Of a stretch of DNA of 64,000 bases, positions 44,528 to 55,147 are shown in pieces (the first letter of the stretch is position 1; every line of letters begins with the position of its first letter). The position numbers were made by a program, and so were the translations under genes. The notes beneath the pieces are model-generated. The model worked only from the letters and a program-made list of their open reading frames with translations. It was not told where the DNA came from and made no database searches. This DNA comes from Malachius bipustulatus (Eukaryota; Arthropoda; Insecta; Coleoptera; Melyridae), in contig OU342639.1 of NCBI GenBank assembly GCA_910589415.1, forward strand, positions 186,001 to 250,000, written 5' to 3'.

Positions 44528-45329
44528 TGCAGATGGTATCTCGGTAGGAAATTTGGCTTTTCTGGGAATTTATAACAAACCAAAGCCATCAGAATTAGGC
44601 CGTTATAGACCCAATAAACTCAAAAGAGGTCCAAACCCTTCCTGTCTACCATCAGTTCGGACAGATCCTGACGGAAGTCTAATTATAAAACTTATCACAC
44701 CTTATCTAACATGTCAAGAAAAGGTTCTACTCGCTATAGTTTTTCCTTTTGACGATATTGCACTTAAAATGTGTAACAAGAAGAGTTGTGGGGTCAACCT
44801 GAGAAGAACATATTACCCAGCTCTTATAGACCGGTATTCACCATCGGGTAGAGACTTTACCCCCTTACGCAATTTCCAGATGGCTTATGCCATAGACCGC
44901 TCCTATGCCTCGGAAATACGTTTTGAGATGCCTTGTGTTTGTAGTCTGCTGTTATCCCACATCATATGCAGAGGATTGCACATCTCTTATCTTCTTTATT
45001 GGCATTTTCATCACAATACCAATACGTCCCCAAGCGAAGGAGAACTTATACTCCCTTTGAAAACTCCCCCATTAGACCGACTCGCCCCCACTACAGATAT
45101 CCCTGCGTATCAAATAGTTACCTTGGAGATACCAAAACAACCTGTGCTTAGAGACTCAGAATTTTGGATAATTTTGGGCAAACGACTGGTCAAATTTTAC
45201 TACACATCAGGTTTTATCCTACGAAAATCTGAATCTCCATTTAACTTCGTAAATCGCAGAATCCAGGATGCCTGTGGAGTATGGTCGCCTAGTATGAAAG
45301 TTGCTACTAGAACATCTTGGGAATGCTAA
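44481..45329 (+). CDS. post-pol ORF B of the second gypsy element, unrecognised 282-aa protein
   Basis: 282 codons from the ATG at 44481; a TGA lies just upstream in this frame, so this ATG (or a frameshift from ORF A) must be the entry. Features: a basic patch (YRPNKLKRGPNPSC), a Val/Ile/Phe-rich segment (KVLLAIVFPFDDIALKMC), several cysteines (MCNKKSC, CVCSLLLSHIIC), a moderately hydrophobic stretch near residues 150-172 and a Pro-rich middle (LPLKTPPLDRLAP). No cleavage site, no clear transmembrane anchor, no catalytic motif known to me. Not recognised. Its length and openness in otherwise AT-rich DNA support coding. Confidence 0.55.
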   Translation: MPDTFSTEIIAAENPSADGISVGNLAFLGIYNKPKPSELGRYRPNKLKRGPNPSCLPSVRTDPDGSLIIKLITPYLTCQEKVLLAIVFPFDDIALKMCNKKSCGVNLRRTYYPALIDRYSPSGRDFTPLRNFQMAYAIDRSYASEIRFEMPCVCSLLLSHIICRGLHISYLLYWHFHHNTNTSPSEGELILPLKTPPLDRLAPTTDIPAYQIVTLEIPKQPVLRDSEFWIILGKRLVKFYYTSGFILRKSESPFNFVNRRIQDACGVWSPSMKVATRTSWEC

Positions 45330-46033
45330 TCTCATTTCTAGTCAACATTTATATCTTCCCCTATCTATTTTCATTGTAAGGAATGAAAATTATGTACATT
45401 ATCTCTTTCTAAAGCATAATTTTGCGAATACCTTTTGAGTTATCTGTTTAACAAGCAGAGTAACTTGCCCGTTACCTTGACCTTGGTAATATTGTCCGAG
45501 TTTTCTTGACATTAAATTTAAATGTCCGCACTGTCTAAATAACAGCCCTGTTTTGGAGACTGTGTTTTGTTCGACGGGAAATCCCCATGGCATTTCTTAA
45601 TCCTTCAGTGCTGGCGGTTTTTAAAACCCCAGGCTGAAGTAGTGTTCAAAACCATGGGCGGTCGAACGTCGAACAGAACAGCGCAGCCCCATTAACAGCG
45701 CGACTGTTATATCGAAAAATCGATTTACCTCAATTTCAGTATATATGTTTAATTATAACTATCCCGCTACCTTGACTTTTAAGGATAAAGTCAGAATTTC
45801 TGGATTTATTTAGTTGTCCATTTTATCGAGTAGCAGCCCTGTTGTTGAAAGTTTTAGTTTGTGTGAAAACTCCCATAGCAATTTTCTTAATCCTTCAGTG
45901 CTGGCGGTTTTTGAAACCCCAGGCTGAAGTAGTGTTCAAAACTATGGGTGGTCGAACGTCAAACGGAACAGCGCAGCTCCATTAACAGCGAGTCTGTTAT
46001 ACCGAAAAGTTATAATTTAATTTTTAATTAAAT
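45330..46033 (+). repeat. 3' non-coding region with a two-copy structured repeat
   Basis: Two units starting near 45542 and 45833 (period about 290 bp) share agcagccctgtt and the block from tccttcagtgctggcggttt to attaacagcg (45600-45700 and 45890-45990), over 90 percent alike in the core. The core contains ttcag...ctgaa and aaaccccagg hairpin-forming words. Position just before the putative 3' LTR suggests a cis-acting role, which is inference. Confidence 0.75.
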
Positions 46034-46182
46034 ACAATTCTCTATTATAATATAGACCGCACCATCGAACCGGTTAGTGCACTGTATCTAAGCTCGCAAG
46101 GGTTGGTACCATTTTAAAATTCACTACTAGATGGCGTTTCAAGGTCCCTTCTCGTTTGATTAATCAAGTTCCTTCTAGTTTG
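46034..46182 (+). repeat. 149-bp direct repeat, right copy (putative truncated LTR)
   Basis: Identical by eye to 32427-32575. It stops at agtttg and is followed by unrelated sequence of the outer gypsy element; the left copy continues differently after the same word. Confidence 0.85.
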
Positions 46183-46544
46183 CTTCGTCGAAAATGTGTA
46201 ACGTTGGACACACGATGTCCGAAAGGCTAAGGGTTCTAATGACGAAAAAAAAAAGGTCTAAAGCTTGAGCTACGAATGAAAGCCCTTTGCCGTTACGAAA
46301 GTCGATAACGATCGATATACGTTTTAGACGAATTGCCGGGATCGAAAGTGCGAGAACGGCTTATTCGGGGATACGCCCCTAAGATCGAATGAAGCTATTT
46401 GTTACGAGACTGTCATCAAGCGAGGACATCTCGGAAAACGAATAGGTTCATTCAACACTTCTTTCATAAGTATCTAATCAAATTGTGTACAGATGTTACA
46501 GGTAAACCCTTCACGGGGCGTGAAGGAACGTCAGGTTGACCGAC
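46183..46544 (+). pseudogene. 3' remainder of the outer gypsy element before its 3' LTR
   Basis: 362 bp between the second gypsy element and the 3' LTR. A short open frame runs from 46183 to about 46265 but shows no RNase H or integrase motif. About 1.8 kb of expected pol sequence is missing. No clear polypurine tract was seen next to the LTR. Confidence 0.55.
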
Positions 46545-46842
46545 TGTAACCGCTCTACAAGTTCTGGCCGTCCGATCACCCTGTATAGTACGAGGATACG
46601 AGAACAAGAACATTATCCTCAAGTGGGTGAAGTACACCAGGTTGGTCGGGTACCTTGGATTGCGGAGCGGAGACCGGGAGACCGGCAGTCTGCGCTGGAT
46701 CAAGGGTCGGCATCAGCGAGCGTTCCCGGCCTGCTGTCTTAAGAAGACTGGTGTCGAGTTACATTGAATACCTAACTAATATAATCTCTTTATTATACCG
46801 GTGTTTCATTTATTTCTGGCTCTAGATCTTATAACATTTACA
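46545..46842 (+). repeat. 3' LTR of outer gypsy element
   Basis: 298 bp, TGTAAC...TTTACA, one mismatch to 20098-20395, followed by the ATAA target duplication (46843-46846). Confidence 0.95.
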
Positions 46843-46846
46843 ATAA

Positions 46847-47290
46847 ATAGACTTGGAAATGATAAAATTTAAAAATAAATTTTTACAAGATGTCATGCGA
46901 TCAACATTGCCTAGTATTCTTATGCAATTTTTTTTGAATTTTGAAAATAATCAACCAATCAAAAGAATTTCCCCAATGTATGATTCCGTATTTTAAAATA
47001 GAATAAGAATTTGAATAATATACTGTTTTTAAAATTCCTAATTTTAATCCTTTATTCTTTAAAAATCGAAGTTGGAAGCAAATTTTGCACAGGTTTTTTG
47101 ATATTGTATTAATGTGTAATTTCTAATTAAGGTTTCCATCTAAATTGAAACCTAATAATTTTAAAGATTAAGCATGTTGTTATTTTTTTTCAATTTGTCA
47201 CCTGTCAGTTAAAACTGATGGAGTAGTTTATTAATGTAATTTTGACAAATCGTTGGCTTAATCGGCAAATGACGTAAGTCCCAAATGCAA
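46847..47290 (-). pseudogene. antisense LINE ORF2, RT part (right flank of the gypsy insertion)
   Basis: The minus strand carries a degenerate RT active site LTSFAD(stop)AND near 47265, then INTISKNLCKICFQLRFLKN, LKTVYYSNSYSILKYGIIHW and a damaged SCKNLF-like stretch. The frame continues at 20093 after the gypsy element (...PSLF / IYECLCFV). Several stops make it a pseudogene. Confidence 0.7.
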
Positions 47291-47835
47291 AATTTTACAG
47301 GAGACACTTAAAACTTAAAATAAACTGAAGTTCTCTATGTAATTTTATAAAACTAAAATTTTCAACACGGAATTGTGTGTTTCTGTATTAAACTGGACAA
47401 ACGATATTTTAGATACACAGATAGCTTTAGTCGGTTTTCTAAGAGATTGCGCTAAAGCCTCATTTTTTGAAAATAATGGACTTACGTCATTTGCCGATGA
47501 AGCCGACGAAATGTCTATATCTATAAGATTATTCTTAAATTTTTCAAAGATAAAGTTTTCACCGTTACCACCGAAATAAGAAGCCCCGAACGCTGGAATG
47601 TTACGTCATCAAAGGATGAATATATGATGGATGATGTATGATGAATATATGAGTATGATTAATATAATTTTTTCCCCAGAAGATGTTTATCTTCAATAAA
47701 TGTCTACACAACGGCAGTTTTGACGAAAAAGAAAAGAATAATATAAGTATAATAAGAAAGTAATCCTGATATAACTATATAAGCATGAAATGAAACCAGA
47801 AAAAAAGTATTAGGGACTCAACGTATTTTTTCAGA
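47291..47835. other. low-complexity region with a small inverted LINE fragment
   Basis: Around 47477-47508 the plus strand repeats, inverted, the LINE active-site region at 47249-47281 (about 30 bp). An open stretch of 68 codons spans it (47373-47579) but shows no other motif. A gatgatg/atgaatat repetitive patch lies at 47610-47660. Confidence 0.4.
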
Positions 47836-48015
47836 AATGACAAACAAAAGGAACAAGTTCCTCAGAACAATCTTGATGAAATTGATTTAATTTCATGTAT
47901 AGACTCAATCAATTTGAGTGGCCTACATGAAAATGTGGTATATTATATTGCGGGGTGCATTGTGCGAGTTTTAGTGCCAAAATTGACATGCTCTCATATA
48001 TATTTTAACCCATAA
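47836..48015 (+). pseudogene. fragment resembling the C-terminus of P-element/THAP9-type transposases
   Basis: After a tttttcag acceptor-like site the frame reads EIDLISCIDSINLSG and HENVVYYIAGCIVRVLV, ending at a TAA. The pattern N-V-V-x-Y-I-A-G-x-I-V-R-x-L with a following K-L-x-C is typical of the tail of P-element-like and some other insect transposases. Only about 50 residues remain, so the family is tentative. Confidence 0.4.
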
Positions 48016-48296
48016 AAACAGGGGATCCGATTCACACGTATTGTGCTGATAGCATTTCTTACAATCCGGACAAATTTGTCCGGAACATAAATCGTGGTAG
48101 TTTAATTAATGCGTCAGAAGGCCCCTAAACCCCCTTCATCCTGGGGATACTCCCCCCAGACCGCCCGCAGGCTGTCTCCCTAAAATGATTATAAAACTTT
48201 TTTTCACATGAAGTTAAATAATAAGGGCCCTACAATTTTTACCTAATACCCAATAGGTACCTAATAAGTGGTGTCAGGTCATTTTAGTCAAGTTCA

Positions 48297-51200
48297 ATGA
48301 CCCAGACCCAAGCCACAGGCCACAGAAGAAAAAGCGTGAAAAGCCAAGCAACAAGCAAGAAACTCAAGATCCTACCAAATGTAAGTTCTGGTGGTTAGGC
48401 AATTCAAGATCTGATAGTATTTACTAAAAATAAATTTTATATCTAGGTGGATCAAGTTATAAATGACCCGGACCTGACTGCCGAGAAGGGAAAACGGGAC
48501 CGGGCAGCGAATTTTACGGCGGAGGAGAAGCAAATCTTGCTGGAGCTAGTTAAAGGGTGCAGTACCAACGTATTTACCTATTTCCGTGTTGATTGAATCA
48601 CAATAATAAAGTGTGTAAATTTATTAATAAAGTTGTGCTACCAAATTTGCGAATTACATACGTCCCAAAGGACCATACATACAAAAATTGTTCGAACTTA
48701 TAATGGAAGATGAAATAATATCAGCCTTAAGCATAATAATTTTGCACTTCTATAATAATTATTATCGATTTGAAATGCTTAAATGCTCTCGACTTACAAT
48801 AACCCAGCGATCTAAGAGTTCCGTGCCTCTATTCCAATTCAACTTTCATAACGTGTAGATTCCTAACCCTGCAATGGACCTACATTGTCTTTATACCGAG
48901 CCATCCAATTACCGAAACCAAACTCCAGTCTTCCAGTTTTATATTAAACACTTCCCTGAAATCCTATCATTCCTGCCCATTTTCTTAGGTATATACAGGG
49001 TTACTGGTAACTGGATACATTCCTTTGGTGATCTGATAAAACAAGAGGTAAGGAGTAAATTAACCCCAACATGCACTATACAAAACTCAATAGATTTTGA
49101 GATATTTCGATTTTCAACTTTTCTTAAAAAAATGGTTTCAAATGTCTTGAAATGTAATTTTCAAAAAATCTACTTTAACTTTTTGATTTTTTTTGCTGGA
49201 ATACTTGTCCAATACTATGCTTCCTTCTGGAATAAAAAATATCCTGAGGTATTTCGATCGTGTGAAAATTTCAAAGAAAAACTTTCACAAACTATTTTTT
49301 TAAATAAGTTTTTTTTTAGTTTTTACAAGTTATTTTCGCAAAATTATCAAGGCAACTTGCGTACAAATTGTTTTAAAAACTTTCTTAGTGTAGTACCTAT
49401 CTAACAAGGTACGAATCTTGTACAAGAATAACAGAATATCCCCGCTATGTACCGTTACCGAGGAACAAATCCTTAAGTCGGGACGTTTTAAAAAAAATAC
49501 GGCCCTGGGTGACGAGCTTCGTCCCTACCAAGTTTCGTCCCGATCGGTAACACTTTCAGACACTTTAGTGGCTATTACTAGGCTATTCCCGAAAAATCCC
49601 GAAATTCCCGAAAAAATGACACTTTCCGGGAACGGATCCCGCTCATTTTCAATAGGCATCGTGCCACGGTGCGCCTCTTCAATCGAGCCAAATTTCAACT
49701 TTCCCACATGAAAACTGGCGGCTCTAGAGTGTTTCCTAGCAAAGTCACAGAAGTCGTAAGTACAACATATTCTTGTGCCCGAAAAATGTCTGTCTGTCGG
49801 TCTGTCTGTCTGTTACTTTGCTAGGAAACACTTTCTATCAGTTTTATACATAATCCTATATAGTATATAGGATTATGTTTTTTTTTTAAGTAGGTATACT
49901 TAACTACCTACTTAATACCTACATATAACCTATACCTACTTTTACCTACCTGATACAGTGTAGCTACAATTTACAATGTAAAGGGTAGAGCTATATAGCC
50001 TAAGGTGGCAAATTTTCAAAGAAATTTTGTTCTTCAACTACTGAGAAATTGCAAGGCCTTGAATATTGATAATTCCCTGATGGGCTTTATCAGGGGGAGG
50101 GGTTGTTTTTTGCTGTCTTCATCGGCAGCGGTGGTTCAAAATCTTGCTACCCAGTGCTTTTTGATGCGATCGTAGCCAATTTTTTCTTTTTGTATAATAC
50201 TTACTATTGTTATTATAATTTCCCATCTCTTGATTCTGTTTATAGCCCATTAGAAATCCCTTTTCCGAACTCCATTTCCCGAATGACAAGAGCGACTTTT
50301 TGAATTGCACAAAAACGACAGTCAATAAGATATTAACAATTAATGTACCTTCTAAGGTAAAAAATAATTTTAAGGAAAATGATCATAACAATTTAATTTT
50401 TATTTCATAATGAGAGTGACTATATTATACGAAAGGAGGTAATTATTTGACTTTCTAATGCCTAAAAGTTCATATAAATATTGGTCCGCAAAACGGCTCC
50501 TTGCTATATTGAGCTATATTTTTTTAATTGTTTAATTAATAGAAAAACAATTTTTTTGTTTTAATTTCAACACCATTTAAATCAGTAAGCGGTTGTGGAC
50601 CTATGTTTATATGAACTTTGAGGCAGAAAATAAGACGAATAATTACCTCTTCGGCTTATTTTTCAAACCCTGTATTTTATTCACGAGCTAAAAAATTGCG
50701 TGACCTTGAATAATAGAAAAACTTCGCCCGCGCCACTATTTTGGGAGGGACCTTCCTTCTCTTTTTACATTCACTTTTTTCTTAGATTGCGTCTCGAACC
50801 ACCCATGCCCCCCCTCCTAGAAAAAATCCTTGCTATGCCCTTGGGGTAAAATCAACAGCTAAACGAAAATCATGAATTGCTTGCTATTTATTTATAGAAT
50901 TTTTACACTACCTGATACTAGTAATCTGTTTTATTTAGAAGGAGGTTATGGAAACTAAAGGCGGGAGGTACAAGTCTGCCCTCGGCGATATTGGGGCTCA
51001 AATTGCAGGAGGACTGCGAGAACAAATGGAGCCTATCGAAAACTCTTTTGATAGAGGGGCAGTGTTTTTTGGTGGTGAGAGCTTCTTGATTTTAATGTAT
51101 ATTTAAATGTATTGTTACTGTTATTACACTTTATTAATACCAAATTAAAAGTCTTACAAAATTCTTTATTGTCAGTTACACTGGTCCGGCAATATGTCAT

Positions 51201-51834
51201 TCCTGTCATGTCACTAAAAATGTCGCCACTTTGCTGTCATAAGAAATATTGTAGAAGGTACACATAAACAAGAAAACAAGCACGAATTAAAAATCCAGAA
51301 TAATTCTAGTGTTCCTCGTTCCTTCGTTATATGTAGTATTATTTTGAGGTTTCTAAAAATTATACAAAAAATTCTGGTGGATATCTAATTGGGAGGTGAC
51401 ATGCATTGATTAGTTGTTTGACTTTCTGAGCAGACGAAATATTATTTAAGTTTAAGTTAAACAGAAATATATCATATTGTATTTTTAATTGAATTCTTGA
51501 CTTTATTCTTTATTGGCTTACATTTTATTGACTTTATTCTTGCACATTACAAGACACACCTTAAAAAATCTTTTCAGTGCACTCATGACTTTTATAATAC
51601 TCGTGTGTGTTTTTTGATATGTAGGTAGTAATAATTGACATTTTACTTTTTTGTATTTGAGCAGCTATTCGGTTACAGATTTTTGTTGTTTTGGAATGTA
51701 TTAATTATTTTATGTTTCAGATAACATAGTTCCCGCTCAGTTTGAGGCCCCGCTTTCACCTGTTCCTGGACCCTCCTCCAGAATATACCCAGATCCGAGG
51801 TTCCCAAGTTTAAACAATTCAACTCTACTTTGAT
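48297..51834 (+). pseudogene. multi-exon Myb/SANT (zeste-type) gene remnant, middle exon missing
   Basis: Exons read: 48297-48380 (MTQTQATGHRRK...KILPN, donor gtaagt), 48447-about 48556 (acceptor atctag; RAANFTAEEKQILLELVKG, the first helix of a zeste-type Myb/SANT-like domain), 50939-51071 (KEVMETKGGRYKSALGDI ... IENSFDRGAVFF) and 51721-51834 (NIVPAQFEAPLSPVPGPSS, ends TGA). Phases fit between exons 1-2 and 3-4. The second and third SANT helices and the linker expected between exons 2 and 3 were not found, and exon 2 to 3 is out of phase, so one exon is lost or unrecognised. Such proteins occur as host zeste-like regulators and as the second gene of Harbinger transposons; which one applies is open. 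Confidence 0.45.
48594..50938. other. intron/intergenic AT-rich region with dispersed repeats
   Basis: A 176-codon open stretch at 48874-49404 has no recognisable motif, is rich in Phe, Asn and Lys from AT-rich codons, and starts within tacagggttactggtaact, the kind of word that opens dispersed insect repeats, so I do not call it a gene. An inverted pair gtgtttcctagcaaagt/actttgctaggaaacac lies at about 49730-49831 around a (TGTC)n run (49787-49813), and a 29-bp hairpin at 49849-49877. Confidence 0.45.
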
Positions 51835-51974
51835 CTGTCCTGTAAAATTTTGTGTCCTGTTTAATTTCGAATTATTGACCAATTCGAATGTAATTAACCA
51901 AAAAGAAACCTTCTTGCGCATCAATCGCAGAAATAGTGTATTTTTATGCGATTCAATAATAAATATTTTCACCG

Positions 51975-53550
51975 CTTTTTAAATTGGATTTCTGAAATTT
52001 TCCATAATCAGGTCATATTAGCGTAGTGGTTTACTGAGAAAATTTCATTTCATTTAGTTTGAAAACGTGCCTTAGAATGGATTTTTAAATTTAACAAAAT
52101 AAAAAAAAAAATTGACAAATTTTTAAATTTTTTTTCTAATCCTGTGTCCGCCACTGGCTAACTTTATTTAAAAAATACTATTCTTTACACTACCTTTAAT
52201 AAATTCTCGAAAAGTGAAAGGGAAATTTTGAAAACCGAAAATTTTAAATTTTAGAGGAATCATGAAACATCATGTAAAAATATTCGAATATCTCCGCCAT
52301 TTTTCTTATTTGCTTCTTGAAATTTTTCAGAGTTAGGGGTTATTCGTATAGTTGTCTACTGGAAAAACTTCAGCTCAATTCCTTCAAAAAAGGCTCATAA
52401 ACGGTTATAGAAATTTAGCCATTTTTTTCCCTTTTCCTACCCACGCCACTGGCTTATTAATGAAAAATATGCAAATTTTACTGCATTAACTCAAATTTAA
52501 AATAATTTTCTTCCAATCGTGTTAATTTGGTTTAAATTTGTTTTTCTAACTTGCTTATAGGTAGGTATAGGGGTTCAAAATCTGGCAATTTTTTCTAAAA
52601 TTGAAGAGGCCGCCATTTTGAAACGGCTCGATTTTACTCAAATACAGAACCAGACGCTCCTTGCGGCTATCTTACTCATAAAAAAATTTCAGCCCCCTAG
52701 ATTGAAAACTGCGACCAGAAACCGTCTATGAGGTTTTTGTTTTTAATTTGGAGGGACACCCTGTAGAAGTAACGCAGCTTTAGGAAAAAATTTTTACGAA
52801 AATCAAATGTCATTTCGAAGTTTCACAAGGGTAAAAAATTTCGTTCACTAATCCTTAAATATGAAGCTACAGCAGCGGTTTTAAAATTTTAGAGAAATAA
52901 ACATCATATGAAAAAAATATTAATATCTCCGCCATTTTTCTTATTTACTTCTTGAAACTTTTAAGGGTTAAAGGATATTAGTGTACTTTCCTACTGTGAA
53001 AATTTCAGTTCAATTTCTTCAAAAATGAACTCATAAACGGTTATAGAAATTTAGACATTTTTACCGTTTTCCTACCCACGCCACTGGCTTATTAATATAA
53101 ATAATGCCAATTTTGTTGCTTTAATTCAAATTTCAAATAGTTTTCTTCCAATCTTGTTAATTTGATTTTAAAGTTTTATTGCCATCTTGCTCATACAGGG
53201 ACTCAAAAAATAGCAAATTTTCAAAAAATTCAAATGGCTGCCATTTTGAAACGGCTTGGCCGATTTTGCTCAAGTGCAATACCAGACCACTCCTTGTGGA
53301 TATCTTACTCCCACAAAAATTTCAGCCTCCTAGATTGAAAACTGCGACCTGAAATGATACCACAAGAACCGGATATCTGGAATTTTGAAGGGACACCCTG
53401 TAGAAGTGACTCGACTTTTGGAAATTTTTTCAACGAAAATCTAACATCATTCCAAAGTTTTATAAGGATCCAAAATTTCGTTCACTAATCTTCAAAGATA
53501 AAGCTACAGGAGCGTTTTGAAAATCGAAATTTCGCGTTTTTGGAGAAATA
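51975..53550 (+). repeat. diverged tandem repeat, unit about 635 bp
   Basis: Two units (about 52240-52875 and 52876-53550) share tctccgccatttttctta, aaacggttatagaaattta, acccacgccactggcttatt, gccattttgaaacggct, cctagattgaaaactgcga and acaccctgtagaagt in the same order. A third, more diverged part (51975-52240) precedes them. Coding capacity absent. Confidence 0.85.
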
Positions 53551-54285
53551 TATAAATATATATATATATAGTCGACCATCGTATCTTGTGACATCCGGTA
53601 AAAATTTCGACGTTTCTGCATCCACCCTCTAGAGTGACAATAAAAGAAAAAGAAAAATATGACTTTCTAAACACGACGTGAGGAAGTTATTGCAACATTA
53701 AAAATAGAACTATACACGAAAAAAAAATTGGTTTTTGCTATCACATTGACATCCTCTGTATATTCGATATACATTTTTATGGAATCAGCGTTATGACATC
53801 CATAAAAATTTCATCGACGTTATAACATCCCCACAGGGTTGCCAGTTATTTTTAAGAGTATAAAGGCGGCGCGCGAAGTTTTACAGTAATAGCCTACTGA
53901 GTCCTAGGCATTCTTCTGTTTACGGAATCTCCAGCAGCGATTGACCTACAACACTAGTGGCAGTCCTACTCAAGTATCTCTAAATGGCACCTGTTTTAAG
54001 ACGCCGGGCGCCTCTCGACTGCTACCCTTTGATCTCCGCTGGTGGCGTATGATTATAAAGAGAACGTTTGAATTGTCGCATTTTCTTCTATTATATTGTC
54101 AAGTCAGAATTAGATTAAATTAACTAAATTAATCTCAGGCCGGAAGTGATCGTTGAGTTTAGCAATTTTGATATTAATTTTGATTTTGATACTATTTTAT
54201 TTTAGTTGGTTTACGTTATGTAATTGCGGTTACTTGCCTCGGTTATTTGGCATGTTGTCATTGCATATTATTGTGGGTTCACATT
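53551..54285. other. non-coding spacer
   Basis: Contains a short (AT)n run at 53553-53570 and mixed sequence without recognisable gene. The open stretch at 53941-54123 has no family motif. Confidence 0.4.
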
Positions 54286-55147
54286 CAGGGTGAGGCGCGA
54301 GAACCTTAGGGCATTTTTATATGCAGAAGTGTTTAGGAGTAGAAGTCTAAAAGTTTGTACATTTATGATTTCAATTTTGACGAGCTAAACTAAAATATTT
54401 ACAGCCCCTCACCATTTCCGGTTACACCGGAAGTTGCAATCAACTTTCTTATTTTAAATGGGACACCCTGTATATTATTACATTTTCAGATTGCCTGAAA
54501 AAAAGTAATAAAAATGATGTTTACAGTTCAAATTTGTAACGACCAATTAATGAGTTATAAACAAATGAAAATTGCAATTTTCCATTTTCAAAGCAGCTTA
54601 GCTTGAAAACGGGTCAAGATATCGGAAAACGGTTTACATGTCCCTATCCTAACTTTTTATATACTACGCTAGAGTACCTACAAAAGAAAAATATTTTTTA
54701 TTAATTTTTTTTTGAAAATCGCTGATTTTTCATCACTTTGTATACACATTTCATCAGCACCATAAGATACTACGTGAAAAGTTAAGATAGGGACATGTAA
54801 GCCGTTTTCATCTATCTTGGCCCGTTTTCGATCTAAGCTACTTTGAAAATGGAAAATTGCAATTTTAATTTGTTTATAACTCATTAATTGGTCGTTCCAA
54901 TTTTGAACTGCAAACACCATTTTTATTACATTTTTTCAGGCAATCTGAAAATATAATAATATACAGGGTGTCCCATTTAAAATAAGAAAGTTGATGACAA
55001 CTTCCGGTATAACCGGAAACGGTGAGGGGTTGTGAATATTTTAGTTCAGCTCGTCAAAACCGAAATTATACACGCACAAATTTTTAGACTTCTACTCCCA
55101 GGACTTCTCCATATAAAAATGCCCTAAGGTTCTCACGCCTCGCCCTG
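54286..55147. repeat. 862-bp foldback/palindromic element
   Basis: Ends CAGGGTGAGGCG and CGCCTCGCCCTG. The two arms (about 400 bp each) are reverse complements with moderate divergence throughout, centred near 54715. Each arm also contains acaccctgtat / atacagggtgt internally. No target duplication established. Confidence 0.85.

Larger units (their letters stand above)
32427..46182 (+). mobile_element. second Ty3/gypsy-type element, inserted in the first, with post-pol ORFs
   Basis: A 149-bp direct repeat (32427-32575 and 46034-46182, identical by eye) brackets gag, pol and two extra ORFs in the same orientation. I take it as LTR sequence, but TG/CA ends and a target duplication could not be fixed, and the right copy is probably truncated. 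A LINE (34783-37800) sits in the leader. Bases 32351-32426 between the two gypsy elements are unassigned. Confidence 0.75.
20098..46842 (+). mobile_element. Ty3/gypsy-type LTR retrotransposon, outer element of a nested cluster
   Basis: 298-bp LTRs at 20098-20395 and 46545-46842, both TGTAAC...TTTACA, are flanked by the direct repeat ATAA (20094-20097, 46843-46846). Its own sequence survives in pieces at 20396-22365, 22640-22750, 23862-24450, 31917-about 32350 and 46183-46544. The remainder is later insertions. RNase H and integrase coding sequence is missing. Confidence 0.9.

Noticed and set aside
43587..46011. tandem repeats as a CRISPR array
   Set aside because: Units are contiguous, of different lengths, without unique spacers, and lie inside a eukaryotic retrotransposon.
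48874..49404. 176-codon open stretch on the plus strand
   Set aside because: AT-driven composition (Phe, Asn, Lys, Ile), no motif, overlaps what looks like a dispersed non-coding repeat. Not called as a gene.
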